From positions 496,001 to 560,000 of the forward strand of contig NZ_LT608328.1 in NCBI RefSeq assembly GCF_900095795.1: 64,000 nt of DNA. Direction: 5' to 3'. Position numbers and translations under genes: made by a program. Below, piece by piece: positions 42,019 through 51,194 of the stretch (position 1 is the stretch's first letter; each line of letters begins with the position of its first letter). A model generated the notes under the pieces. It did no database searches. It saw only the letters and a list, made by a program, of their open reading frames with translations, and was not told where the DNA came from. This DNA is from Petrimonas mucosa (lineage in GTDB: Bacteria; Bacteroidota; Bacteroidia; Bacteroidales; Dysgonomonadaceae).

Positions 42019-44733
42019 ATGGGCAAATATGATGTAAAATATATCGTTGTCGGATTAATCCTTTCCCTCCTTGCTTCAGGATGCTCCACAAGGAGGAATA
42101 CCCCTGGCACACGTGCCTGGCATGAACTTAACACGCGCTATAACATCTACTTCAATGCGGAAACCGACTATAATGAGACCCTTGAGTCGGTTTTTGAGAA
42201 TTATCGTGACAACTATCAGGCATGGCTACCCATGTACCCCAACAGTGCTGTTTCCAACGATACGGTGATCAAGATGCCGGGCGGACCTTTCGACCAGGTT
42301 GTCGAGAAGATGACAAAAGCGATCCGGGAGCACTCCATCACGGTAAAACCACGCCGCGACCCTTCCCGTCCCAATACGCAGGAATATCGCGACTGGCTCC
42401 GGCAGGAGGAGTACAATCCCTTTATCGACCGCGCATGGCTTTTGATGGGAAAGGCGCACCTGCAGAACAGGGATTATACCGAAGCGGTTTCAGTATTAGC
42501 CCATACCGTCCAACGCTTTGCTCACGATATTGATGTGGTCTCCGAAGCAGAGATCTGGATGATGAGGGCTTATGCAGAGATGGGTTGGTTTGCAGAAGCA
42601 GAGAGCCTTGCAACGGCATTGAAGCTGCGTAAGTTGCCCGTGGAGCTCGGCGAAAGATTCACCGAGTTTTATGCTTTTCTACTTCTTAAGCAGAAGAGTT
42701 ACCGCGAAGCTCTTCCATTTCTCGAACAGGCGATCAGAAACGAGAAGAACCGGAAACAACGTCGCAGGCTTACTTTCCTGGTCGGACAGATATATGCTTA
42801 CCTGGGGGACAGTGAGCATGCATATAACGCATTTGAGCAGCTAGCAGGCTGGGACACCCCCTATGAAGAGCTGATTAATGCCCGGATAGCACAGGCCCGG
42901 CTCGCCACAGGCGGCAGGGCCGTTGATGCGTTGCTAAAGATGGCCGAAAAGAAGAGGAACAGTGCCTTTCTCGGGCAGATTCATGCTGCGATCGGTGCGG
43001 TCCATTTGTCGCAAAACAACCTGGATAAAGCCATTGAGAGTTTCCTGATTGCAGAAAAGGAAAGCATGGGTGATGCTGCTGAAAAGGCGCAGATAGAGGT
43101 GGCACTGGGCGATATCTACTTCAGCCGAAATGCATTTGTTCAGGCGGAGTCAAGATATTCGCAGGCATTGGGGAAATTGCCTGAGCAGCATGAAAGCTAT
43201 TTGCGGGTGAAGTTTCGTGCCGATTTGTTGGGCGAGCTGGTTCCCCATCTTGCTGCGGTTGCGGTGTGGGACAGTATACAGCAACAGCCCGTTACGCAGG
43301 AGATTCGGGAAATGGCAGCCGACAAGGCGGAAGCGGCATTGTTCCGGATCGGAGATATTGCAGCTGGACGGCTAGGTAATATTGATTATGCCGTTGAAGC
43401 TTATAGCCGACTTTTAAGCGAGTTTCCGGAATCGACCAGACGGAGAGAGATCTATTCCCGGCTTCTGTTGATCTTTCTAATGAGAGGAGATCAGGAAATG
43501 GCCCGGAACTTCAAGGAGAAGATCGTTTCGGAGTTCCCCGAAAGCGAGTATGCCCTGGCCATGGAGGATCCCGATTACGATTATGTTATACGCAACTATG
43601 CCAAGGTACAGGATTCCCTTTATCAGGATACTTATCTGGCATACAGGGAGGGTCGGACCGAAACGGTTCAGCGAAACTTCGAGCGTGCAAAGAGGCTCTT
43701 CTTCAACGGCCACCTGATGCCTAAATTCACGTTGCTGAGTGCCCTTTCGCGGGGACAATCGGGAGACCTTGAAGAGTCGACGGCGCTGTTGCAAGAACTT
43801 GCCCAAAAACAGCCCGAGAGCGGGGAGGGTGCATATGCACGGCAAATAGTGACAGGTCTGTCAGAGGGGAGAGCGATGGTTGCAACCGCATTGCCATTTA
43901 CGGAAATTGAACAGAGACCATCTCCTGTCATGATCAACAGCCAGGCAGATTCGGTTTATTTCGACAGCAATAAGGATCTGACACACAGTTTGTTGTTGCT
44001 TTCTCCCTCAATCCCCTCCAGAAGAGACGAACTGCTATTTGCGGTTTCCGATTTTAATTTCTCCAACTTCCAGGTCAGAACTTTTCGGTCGGACTTTACC
44101 TCACTTCCCCCCTACGATGCGCTTCAGGTGAAGCCATTCCAATCGTTTGCGGAGGCTGGCAGGTATCTTGCCATGCTTGCCGCCGATACTGTTTTTAGGC
44201 AGAACATCACTGCCGGTATTGTTCCCCTGATCATCTCCGATCAGAATTTGGCCGCTCTCCAGTCAGGCAAACCTCTTGCTGCCTATCTGGATTTCTTCCG
44301 CGATCAGCTGGATGATCTTCCAGGCGACTCCCTCGGCTCCATTGAACCGATTAGCGTGGAGTGGAAGAGTGTGGAAACTGAAAAAAATGTACCTTTGAAT
44401 CCTGTAACAACCGATTTGCGGGATAGCGACGAGCGGCTTTCCGCTGAACAGCTTCGGGCAGTATTGGAAGCAAAGGAGAAGGAGGCTCTCGGCCAGGTCG
44501 ACAAGAGAGTCTCTAAAGGCGAAAGGGAGCGGCTGTTGAAAGAGCGTGAGCGGTTACGTAAAAAAGAGATAAAGGAGCGGGAGAAGGAGTTGAAGCTGCG
44601 GTTAAAGGCTCGTGAAGAGGCGTTGAAACAGCTGGAGCGCGAGCGCAGACAAAAACTGAAAATGGAGGAGCGTTTACGCAAGGAGAAGCAGCTGGAGCGT
44701 GAACGTATTCTGAAACAACAAAAGCGGAAATGA
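42019..44733 (+). CDS. PorW/SprE-like TPR lipoprotein (type IX secretion system)
   Basis: 904 aa with a lipobox LLASGC (Cys22). The N-terminal region after the Cys ([31 protein letters not shown]) matches the start of PorW/SprE lipoproteins, which link the T9SS outer-membrane ring to the inner-membrane motor. Many TPR-like helix pairs follow between about 130 and 640. The last 90 residues are a highly charged Lys/Glu/Arg coil ([19 protein letters not shown]-type repeats), a tail that PorW/SprE members vary in. It overlaps rdgB by 4 nt. Confidence 0.8.
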   Translation: MGKYDVKYIVVGLILSLLASGCSTRRNTPGTRAWHELNTRYNIYFNAETDYNETLESVFENYRDNYQAWLPMYPNSAVSNDTVIKMPGGPFDQVVEKMTKAIREHSITVKPRRDPSRPNTQEYRDWLRQEEYNPFIDRAWLLMGKAHLQNRDYTEAVSVLAHTVQRFAHDIDVVSEAEIWMMRAYAEMGWFAEAESLATALKLRKLPVELGERFTEFYAFLLLKQKSYREALPFLEQAIRNEKNRKQRRRLTFLVGQIYAYLGDSEHAYNAFEQLAGWDTPYEELINARIAQARLATGGRAVDALLKMAEKKRNSAFLGQIHAAIGAVHLSQNNLDKAIESFLIAEKESMGDAAEKAQIEVALGDIYFSRNAFVQAESRYSQALGKLPEQHESYLRVKFRADLLGELVPHLAAVAVWDSIQQQPVTQEIREMAADKAEAALFRIGDIAAGRLGNIDYAVEAYSRLLSEFPESTRRREIYSRLLLIFLMRGDQEMARNFKEKIVSEFPESEYALAMEDPDYDYVIRNYAKVQDSLYQDTYLAYREGRTETVQRNFERAKRLFFNGHLMPKFTLLSALSRGQSGDLEESTALLQELAQKQPESGEGAYARQIVTGLSEGRAMVATALPFTEIEQRPSPVMINSQADSVYFDSNKDLTHSLLLLSPSIPSRRDELLFAVSDFNFSNFQVRTFRSDFTSLPPYDALQVKPFQSFAEAGRYLAMLAADTVFRQNITAGIVPLIISDQNLAALQSGKPLAAYLDFFRDQLDDLPGDSLGSIEPISVEWKSVETEKNVPLNPVTTDLRDSDERLSAEQLRAVLEAKEKEALGQVDKRVSKGERERLLKERERLRKKEIKEREKELKLRLKAREEALKQLERERRQKLKMEERLRKEKQLERERILKQQKRK

Positions 44734-45305
44734 AAATAGTATTTGCTACCAACAACCCACATAAGCTGGAGGAGATCAGGAAGATCACTGACGGTACCAT
44801 TGAGATACTTAGCTTGTCGGATATCGGCTGTCACGAAGAGATTCCCGAAACCGGAGCAACCCTCGAAGCGAATGCACTGATAAAGGCGCAGTTTGTGAAA
44901 GAGCGGTATGGTTACGACTGTTTTGCCGACGATACCGGCCTCGAAGTAGATGCACTTGGTGGAGCTCCAGGAGTATATTCGTCCCGGTATGCCGGTGAGG
45001 CGTGTAACCCTCAGGAGAATATGGATAAGCTCTTACGGGAGTTGAATGGCAAAAGCGACAGGAGTGCCCGCTTCAGAACGGTTATCGCCCTATTGCTTGA
45101 TGGAGAAACACTCTTCTTCGAGGGAGAGGTAGCCGGCAGGATAATTGAAGAGAGGCGAGGCGAGGCCGGCTTCGGCTACGATCCGGTTTTTGTACCTGAT
45201 GGCTACAACCAGACTTTTGCCGAACTGGGTAACGACGAAAAAAACAGGATCAGCCACCGTGCGATAGCTACCCGGAAAGTGGTTGAGTTTCTTTTGTCGG
45301 TTTAA
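44730..45305 (+). CDS. rdgB: Non-canonical purine NTP pyrophosphatase (HAM1/RdgB)
   Basis: Hydrolyses ITP, dITP and XTP to monophosphates. 191 aa, normal length. Motifs: [14 protein letters not shown] at the start, [41 protein letters not shown], and ISHRAIA near the end. Its ATG overlaps the stop of the PorW-like gene, an ATGA coupling. Confidence 0.96.
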   Translation: MKIVFATNNPHKLEEIRKITDGTIEILSLSDIGCHEEIPETGATLEANALIKAQFVKERYGYDCFADDTGLEVDALGGAPGVYSSRYAGEACNPQENMDKLLRELNGKSDRSARFRTVIALLLDGETLFFEGEVAGRIIEERRGEAGFGYDPVFVPDGYNQTFAELGNDEKNRISHRAIATRKVVEFLLSV

Positions 45306-45310
45306 ATGAT

Positions 45311-45318
45311 TATCTTTG
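45311..45318 (+). promoter_or_regulatory. -7 element before the Gfo/Idh/MocA gene at 45346
   Basis: TATCTTTG fits TAnnTTTG, 28 nt upstream of the ATG. No TTG at the ideal -33 distance, so the call is moderate. Confidence 0.45.
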
Positions 45319-45345
45319 AACTATTAACGTTTTAAATCCAGATAC

Positions 45346-46413
45346 ATGACAACTTCTATTCGCACTGGCATCATCGGATACGGATTATCCGGAAGAGTAT
45401 TCCACGCGCCGTTCATCGATGTGGTGGATGGCTATGAACTAACCAAAATCAGCACGCGCAAACCGGAAAGCGTAAGCTTGATCAACCGGAGGTACCCGTC
45501 CACGGTTGTTGTCCCTGACGGACAGGATATCATTGACGACCCTGCCATCGATCTGGTTATCGTCACTTCGCCCAATACCGACCATTTCCGGTGGGCTAAG
45601 GCAGCCCTTCTTGCAGGGAAGCATGCCGTGGTGGAGAAGCCCTTTACCGTGAGCGTTGCCGAGGCAGACGAACTGATAGAGCTGGCGAAAGAGAAGGGAA
45701 AGGTGCTTTCCGTTTATCACAACCGTCGATTCACCAGCGATACCAAAACGGTACGGAAACTGCTCGACAGCGGATTGCTGGGAGAGGTGCGCGATTATGA
45801 GTCGCACTTCGACCGTTACCGTCCGGAGCCTCGCCCTTTCGGGGCCTGGAGGGAGAAACCGCTTCCCGGGTCGGGCATTTTTTACGATCTGGGGTCGCAC
45901 CTTATCGATCAGGCACTCTGGTTTTTTGGAATGCCCGAGGCGGTCACGGCAGAAATCAATGCTCAACGCCCCTGGGCAAAAGCGGATGATCATTTCGACG
46001 TAAGGCTCCATTATCCTGCCTTTACTGCCACACTGAAATCGGGAATGCTTTGCAAGATTCCGGGAGCCACCTACATGATACATGGCACCAACGGTTCCTA
46101 TGTGAAATATGGACTGGATGTGCAGGAGGCGACCCTCGACGGTGGGGCGATTCCCGAAGGAAAGGATTGGGGGCGTGAACCGGAAGCGATATGGGGGAGA
46201 ATTAATGTCGATTACAAAGGTGTCAAAATCCAGGGAAAGCTTGAAAGCGAGCATGGCGATTACCGGGAGTATTTTATTAACCTCCGCGATGCCATCTGGG
46301 GAAAAGCCGAAATAGCCGTCAAACCGGAAGAGGCCCGTAATGTCATGCTGATCATCGAACTGGCTTTTCGCAGTAGCGAGGAGAGGCGAACCATAGAGGT
46401 CGAGGGCCAATAG
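45346..46413 (+). CDS. Gfo/Idh/MocA-family oxidoreductase, cytoplasmic (YdgJ/IolW-like)
   Basis: 355 aa, no signal peptide, so cytoplasmic, unlike the four family members in the left part of the window. Rossmann loop TGIIGYGLSGRVFHAPFI, intact EKP motif (AVVEKPFTVS) and C-terminal YDLGSHLIDQALWFFG. These are typical of scyllo-inositol-type and related NADP oxidoreductases. The substrate is not determined. The decayed group II intron begins about 40 nt after its stop. Confidence 0.92.
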   Translation: MTTSIRTGIIGYGLSGRVFHAPFIDVVDGYELTKISTRKPESVSLINRRYPSTVVVPDGQDIIDDPAIDLVIVTSPNTDHFRWAKAALLAGKHAVVEKPFTVSVAEADELIELAKEKGKVLSVYHNRRFTSDTKTVRKLLDSGLLGEVRDYESHFDRYRPEPRPFGAWREKPLPGSGIFYDLGSHLIDQALWFFGMPEAVTAEINAQRPWAKADDHFDVRLHYPAFTATLKSGMLCKIPGATYMIHGTNGSYVKYGLDVQEATLDGGAIPEGKDWGREPEAIWGRINVDYKGVKIQGKLESEHGDYREYFINLRDAIWGKAEIAVKPEEARNVMLIIELAFRSSEERRTIEVEGQ

Positions 46414-46421
46414 CATTACGC

Positions 46422-46450
46422 TCCGGTTGCCGGGACAATCTCTTTTTTAT
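46422..46450 (+). terminator. Possible terminator ahead of the group II intron
   Basis: A short CCGG-TTG-CCGG stem followed by TCTCTTTTTTAT, directly before the predicted 5' end of the intron. Weak stem; some group II introns insert just after such terminators. Confidence 0.35.
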
Positions 46451-46451
46451 T

Positions 46452-47712
46452 GTGCGCCGTGCATGATTAATAATTAGGTGGTGAGAGTCCACTACGGGGG
46501 TAGGTAGCGACCAACCGTTAGCCAGAAGCAAGGGTGTCCACTGCGAGGTGGAATCTGAAGGGAGCTCGCGGCAAAGTCCCGGTACGGCGGGTAGCCATAC
46601 CCAAAGGGGAGAGAAAGACACGCCATTTAGGTATTCCCACGGTAGTAGACCTTACGCCCATATATGATCGGGAGTTCAGTGATACGAGCTACGGTTTCCG
46701 CCCGGGGCAAAGCAGCCATGATGCGTTACGCCAGGCCCAATGCTATATCACATCGGGCTACAAGTATGCCGTAGAACTGGACTTGGAGAAGTTCTTCGAC
46801 ACGGTGCACCATAGCCGGCTGATAGAAATCCTGTCCAGGCGGGTCAAGGATGGGCGGGACATCTCGCTTATCCACAAATACCTGATGCGGGAGTAGAAAT
46901 AGGCGGGGAGTTTGAAAAAAGCGATCGTGAAGTACCCCAGGGCGGCCCCTTAAGTCCGTTGTTGGACAACATCATGCTCAATGAACTGGATCGACGGGGT
47001 CACCGGTACGCTATGCGGACGACAGTCTTTATTTTTTGTAAGAGTAAGCGTGCCGCTGAACGAACACGGGATAGTATCATCAGGTTCATAGAATCAGTAC
47101 TTTATCTTCGAGTGAACAGGGAAAAGACGCATGAGAGGTATGTGGGGGAAATGAAATTCCTCGGATACAGCTTCTACATTAAATCGGTCGAATGCCGTTT
47201 AAGTGTCCATAGTACGAGCTATGAGAAACTCAAAAGCCGGTTAAGGGAATTAACCGGGCGTAGCAACGGTATGGGATATGAAAGACGGAAAACCGCCTTG
47301 CGTCTCTTTCTTATGGGCTGGCTTGAATACTTCAAGTTAGCCGACATGAAGAGTAAATTACAGGTATTGGACGAATGGTACCGTCGCCGCCTGCGGATGT
47401 GTATCTGGAAGAATTGGAAAAAGGTGAAAACCCGCTTCAAGAATCTTATGCGATGTGGAATTGACAAGTCAAAAGCGTGGGAATGGGCTAACACCCGGAA
47501 GGGATACTGGTGCATCTCTAATAGCTGGATACTAGGTCGGGCATTGAATACTGATATCCTGAGGCAAGCCAATTATCCTTTTCTAATGGACTGTTATCGT
47601 AAAGTAGTATCGTAAGTAAGGAACCGCCCTGTTACCGAACGGTATGCCGGGTGGTGTGAGAGGTCGGAAAATAAAGTAGGAAGAAAACTACTTTATTTTC
47701 CTCCTACTCAAT
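46452..47712 (+). mobile_element. Degenerate group II intron
   Basis: The 5' end GTGCG (46452-46456) fits the group II consensus GUGYG. Domain I sequence with GGTAGGTAGCGACCAACC and AGGTGGAATCTGAAGG follows and stops abruptly near 46565, where RT coding sequence begins. At the 3' end domain V is recognisable at 47620-47660 (ACCGCC ... GGTGGTGTGAGAGG), and domain VI is a perfect 12-bp stem (47668-47679 with 47688-47699). The likely end is CTCAAT at 47712. Total length about 1.26 kb against roughly 2 kb or more for a complete intron. It sits in the gap between two converging genes, so no host gene is broken. Confidence 0.82.
46565..47615 (+). pseudogene. Group II intron reverse transcriptase/maturase, disrupted
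   Basis: The N-terminus is missing: the frame starts at GKVPVRRVAIPKGERKTRHLGIPTVVD. About 10 residues (RVIQQA-type segment) are absent after VVD, before LTPIYDREFSDTSYGFRPG. The frame stops after YLMRE (46896); the next frame continues as GVEIGGEFEKSDREVPQGG and NIMLNELD. The YADD catalytic box survives only out of frame near 47010. From FCKSKRAAERTR (47034) to 47615 the maturase part is open. Several deletions thus inactivate the gene. The C-terminal maturase half could in principle still be expressed but would lack the RT. Confidence 0.88.
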
Positions 47713-47730
47713 TTCAGTCGACAGGAAGGA

Positions 47731-48054
47731 TCACTTTTTCCCTTCCGGCTGCTTAACCTCTTCCACCTTCATATTGAGCTTTTCGATAGCGGCCTTCAGC
47801 TTCTCGGGCGAGGTGCGGTCTTTGCGGTAGGTGATCCTGATCGTATTCTTCTCCTGGCTCACATCCAGTCCCGTAACACCCTTCTCAAACGGAAGGTTGT
47901 TGTTCACCTTGCGGACGCAGTTGTGGCACATCTCTTCGCTGGTTACGAAAAACTCAACGGTCTCTTTCTTATCGTCCTTCTTTTGCTGCTTCTGAGCAAA
48001 TGTTACGCCCGTCGAGAGGGCTACGATTGTGAACAGTAAAACTAATCTTTTCAT
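47731..48054 (-). CDS. Exported HMA-domain (heavy metal-associated) protein
   Basis: 107 aa with a signal peptide ending TFAQ, then a Lys-rich linker and an HMA-like fold with the metal-binding CxxC in MCHNCVRKV (C43, C46) followed by a beta-alpha-beta pattern. Probably a periplasmic copper or similar metal chaperone. It is the last gene of the metal operon behind a TonB-dependent receptor (gap 42 nt). The 15-nt remainder to the intron end gives no room for a separate terminator. Confidence 0.85.
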   Translation of the reverse strand: MKRLVLLFTIVALSTGVTFAQKQQKKDDKKETVEFFVTSEEMCHNCVRKVNNNLPFEKGVTGLDVSQEKNTIRITYRKDRTSPEKLKAAIEKLNMKVEEVKQPEGKK

Positions 48055-48096
48055 TGCAAATTCAACATTTAAATTACTGACTACAGATTTGACATA

Positions 48097-50307
48097 TTAA
48101 TACCTTGGAATTGTAAAACGTAGGCCTGCATAGATTTTGCGCCCGTGTACCGGTCCCCACACCATGGTGGCGTCGAAATTGTCACCACGAGGATTTGCTG
48201 CATCGATGATCGGGTTCTCCTGACGGAAATCGAACAGGTTCTCCACACCCAGATAGATGTCCAGGTTCCGGAAATACTTTGTAATCTGCCCGTTTACTAT
48301 GGTGAACGGATCGAACCGGTCGTTCCATAACCGATTTGTTACATCGGGACTAGGCATGCGGCCGCCACCATTAAACTGTCCGGTCAGGTCGAACTGCCAT
48401 TTGCGCAACGGGGTTTGATAGGATGCGGTAACCAGTCCTTTATAATCGTTCATCAGCGGTTTGGCAAGGAACTGCACCTCTCCGGTCTGGGAATTGATAA
48501 AATCTGATTTTGCACGCGTATACCGGTAGGCCGCCGTAAAGGTGAAGCCGTCGAAAAATGGGTAGCTCATTTCAACCTGGGCACTGTTGGAGTAGGATTT
48601 TCCACCATTGAGGTTGTAAAAGCTGATGGCATGCGGATCGCTGTCCACATCCACAACCACCTGCTTGATAAAACGGGTGTGATACCACTCACCGGTCAGT
48701 GTCATCTGGCGGTCGCCGATCGGGATATATACCGTGGTGTTGAGTCCGGCATTCCAAGCCTCTTCCTGGTCGAGGTCCCCGGCGATCTCAATCCGGCGTG
48801 AACTGGCCAGCAGGTAATTATTCTCCGCCAGTACGTTTGCCGTACGGAACCCTTTCCCGACAGAGCCCCGCAGGTGAATCCACTCGGCGGGATTGTATTT
48901 CAGATGGAGACGGGGTGTCACAAAAAATCCGTACATTGAACTGTGATCGGCACGAATTCCCCCCAATGCGATAAATTTGTCGTTGAGATTGAAAGTGTAT
49001 TGCAAATAGGCACCGGGGACCACCTCTTTACGGTCGTAGGGGCTGTTTTGCAACGTCTCGTCGAACGCGTCATAGTTGAGACTCAATCCGGTACTGATGT
49101 TGTGCCTTTTTGAAAAGTCATTTTCATACATCAGGCTTACGTACAGGTTTTTCTGGGTAACATCGTAAGGGGTGCGGTCATATATTGCTTTCTGGTCGTG
49201 GAAAGAGCCAGACGCAATCATCGCCACGCTTTCGGCCAGTTCGTCATTGCGGAACACATAGGCCTGCTTGGTGTAGAACTCGCCACGATTGGTCTTCAGT
49301 GAAATCCTATAGGGGTCGACGATATCGTGGTGTGCATCATCCTGTCCACCTGTCCGCTCCTCGTGGATATACTTCATCCCATACTGTGCTACGTACTTGC
49401 CTGCCTCGTGGTTCCAACGGTTCATGAAATTAAACTGCTCAGTTTTGGGATAATCCAGAAACCCGTCGTTGTTTACATCGTGCGCGTGCGTGTCGTTGGA
49501 GTAGTGTGCAAATAGTCCGGTGGTAAGCTTTTCGTTGATATGAATCCCCGCATCCACATTGGCTTCCATACGGAGGGCATCGCTGCCGAAAAGGTTTACG
49601 AAGAGCTTATCCATGGTCTGCGGCTTTTTGTATTCTACGTTGATCTGTCCGGCAAGTGCCTCGTAACCATTTTTCACCGATGAGGTACCTTTCGAGATGT
49701 AAATACCCTCCATCCACGATCCGGGCACATAATCCATCCCGAAGGGTGATGATACGCCACGGAAGTTGGGATAGTTTTCGGTAAGCATCTGCACATAGGT
49801 GCCTGAAAGACCGAGCAGCTTGATCTGCTTCGCCCCGGTGGCGGCATCGCTGTACGCAACGTCCACGGAGGGATTGGTTTCGAAACTTTCACCCAGGTTG
49901 CAGCATGCGGCGCGATGGATCTCGCCCAACGTTACCTTTTGCGTCTGCAGAACAGCGCCACGTTGTGTGACAGTGCCCGGAGAACGGCGGCTAACCACCA
50001 CCTCGTCGAGTAGCTTGGTATCCTCGATCAGGATCACTTTCAGTTCCCCATTCTGATCGTCAATATGGAGTGATTGTGTTATGTAGCCTGTATATGCAAT
50101 AATGAGGTGCTCGTGATGAGTGGCGGCATCGATCTCAAAATAGCCGTTGACATCGGATGTCACCCCTTTTTTCGATTTTTCCCAATAGATATTGGCGCCG
50201 ATAATCGGCTCATTGCGTTCATCCACGATGTAGCCCCTGATCTTTTCGGCAGCAAGGGATGGGAGGGCAATGATGACTATAAGAAGTAATAAAATGATTT
50301 TTTTCAT
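48097..50307 (-). CDS. TonB-dependent receptor with carboxypeptidase-like N-terminal domain, metal-associated
   Basis: 736 aa. Signal peptide ending SLAA, then a CarboxypepD_reg-like domain (KIRGYIVDERNEPIIGANIY), a TonB-box segment (KLLDEVVVSRRSPGTV), a plug with GLSGTYVQMLTENYPNFRG, and a barrel ending TIPRY. It is much smaller than SusC proteins and belongs to the ferrichrome/copper-type receptors. With an HMA protein and a Cys/His-rich protein in one operon, copper or another transition metal is the likely cargo. A His/Asp-rich stretch HYSNDTHAHDVNNDG lies in a barrel loop and might contact metal. Confidence 0.9.
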   Translation of the reverse strand: MKKIILLLLIVIIALPSLAAEKIRGYIVDERNEPIIGANIYWEKSKKGVTSDVNGYFEIDAATHHEHLIIAYTGYITQSLHIDDQNGELKVILIEDTKLLDEVVVSRRSPGTVTQRGAVLQTQKVTLGEIHRAACCNLGESFETNPSVDVAYSDAATGAKQIKLLGLSGTYVQMLTENYPNFRGVSSPFGMDYVPGSWMEGIYISKGTSSVKNGYEALAGQINVEYKKPQTMDKLFVNLFGSDALRMEANVDAGIHINEKLTTGLFAHYSNDTHAHDVNNDGFLDYPKTEQFNFMNRWNHEAGKYVAQYGMKYIHEERTGGQDDAHHDIVDPYRISLKTNRGEFYTKQAYVFRNDELAESVAMIASGSFHDQKAIYDRTPYDVTQKNLYVSLMYENDFSKRHNISTGLSLNYDAFDETLQNSPYDRKEVVPGAYLQYTFNLNDKFIALGGIRADHSSMYGFFVTPRLHLKYNPAEWIHLRGSVGKGFRTANVLAENNYLLASSRRIEIAGDLDQEEAWNAGLNTTVYIPIGDRQMTLTGEWYHTRFIKQVVVDVDSDPHAISFYNLNGGKSYSNSAQVEMSYPFFDGFTFTAAYRYTRAKSDFINSQTGEVQFLAKPLMNDYKGLVTASYQTPLRKWQFDLTGQFNGGGRMPSPDVTNRLWNDRFDPFTIVNGQITKYFRNLDIYLGVENLFDFRQENPIIDAANPRGDNFDATMVWGPVHGRKIYAGLRFTIPRY

Positions 50308-50311
50308 TGAT

Positions 50312-50411
50312 TTATAATTTAGTGAATAGGATAGATGGTGTTGCCTTGCGTATCAACAGATGGTACTCTCCCGGCAGGCCGAGAGATACGTAATCATCCA
50401 CTAAATTATAA
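50312..50411 (-). promoter_or_regulatory. Structured intergenic segment closed by a 13-bp inverted repeat
   Basis: The arms 50312-50324 and 50399-50411 are perfect 13-nt complements and enclose about 75 nt. Inside, on the minus strand, CTCTCGG-CCTG-CCGGGAG forms a 7-bp stem with a tetraloop, and GTATC/GATAC can pair around it. The left arm on the minus strand contains the stop codon of the upstream Cys/His-rich gene; the right arm ends a few nt before the receptor gene. It could control or process the message between the two genes. It does not match a riboswitch class I recognise. Confidence 0.55.
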
Positions 50412-50859
50412 GCACAGTGAGCAGTGAGCTGTAATCCTTCCTGCTCAGGTTAGGCGGTTTTTGGGAATGTCGGTTGACATACTCCGGTTGGATAGGCAAC
50501 ACCGGTTGATATTGCGCCTGTCGGGCTGCTAGCGTGGAGCAGAAATCCAGTTCAGTTACGACCGGTTGCAGGTTAATCTCTTCGCTCGTTGATTGTGTCC
50601 ACTTCACCTGAATGCGCTCTACACCGCAAACATCGGCAAGATCGAACTCTTCTCCGCAAGCGTGACCGCCGTAGTAGGTGATCACCTCCCCGGAATGGTG
50701 CTCGTGATGGATTTCGCAGCATTTTTGCTCGATAACGGCTGTGAGACCGGCTTTGCGACAATCGTCACAACAGAAGAAATAGGCATTCACTCCCGAGCCG
50801 CCATACATGATGACGACGGAAAGCAATAGCACCAGGAGTGTGAACAACTTTCTCTTCAT
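50401..50859 (-). CDS. Exported Cys/His-rich protein (HYC_CC_PP-like)
   Basis: 152 aa from ATG 50859 (MKRKLFTLLVLL); the longer frame to 50952 runs through the promoter and is rejected. After a signal peptide come FFCCDDCRKAG (C30, C31, C34), KCCEIHHEHH (C47, C48, H51, H52, H54, H55), HACGEE (C68) and VCGV. The C-terminus has QKPPNLSRK. The pattern resembles small Bacteroidota proteins called HYC_CC_PP that accompany TonB receptors for metals. It is the first gene of the operon and probably binds metal in the periplasm. Confidence 0.75.
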   Translation of the reverse strand: MKRKLFTLLVLLLSVVIMYGGSGVNAYFFCCDDCRKAGLTAVIEQKCCEIHHEHHSGEVITYYGGHACGEEFDLADVCGVERIQVKWTQSTSEEINLQPVVTELDFCSTLAARQAQYQPVLPIQPEYVNRHSQKPPNLSRKDYSSLLTVLII

Positions 50860-50867
50860 AACCGCAC

Positions 50868-50900
50868 AAAGATAAGATTCAAGATTGAAAATATGCCAAT
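50868..50900 (-). promoter_or_regulatory. Promoter of the metal operon
   Basis: On the minus strand TTG (50900-50898), a 22-nt spacer and TATCTTTG (50875-50868), ending 9 nt before ATG 50859. The very short leader also supports the chosen start. Confidence 0.6.
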
Positions 50901-51149
50901 AGGATTTGTTAAAGAAGCATAAAGATCCGGTTATGCATCGATAAATCAGCACCTTCTAAAACTCTGTACAGTCACCAGTGGCCAGTTTTCAGCATATTGA
51001 GTGTTGACCTGCTTACTGCTTGCGAAGGGTGCTACTCAATCGCTTAACTCCTTTCCGGGAAAGAGCATGGTGCCAGACTTCCGCGATCCTGCAAGCCTCC
51101 TCTCTGTAAAATTCTTGAGAATCCTACCCTTTATAATTCACAAAATCAT

Positions 51150-51157
51150 TACATTTG
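51150..51157 (+). promoter_or_regulatory. -7 element of the thrS promoter
   Basis: TACATTTG matches TAnnTTTG, 38 nt upstream of the thrS ATG. No clear -33 TTG. The rest of 50953-51149 shows no gene. Confidence 0.5.
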
Positions 51158-51194
51158 CAGTTCAAAAAAATCGGAAGAAAACGATATAGAGGTT

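Noticed and set aside
45439-46416. Open frame of 325 codons on the minus strand
   Set aside because: It is antisense to the intact Gfo/Idh/MocA gene at 45346; composition is an effect of codon bias.
50312-50411. Cobalamin or other known riboswitch
   Set aside because: I could not find the conserved boxes of cobalamin, TPP or other classes; kept only as an unclassified structure.
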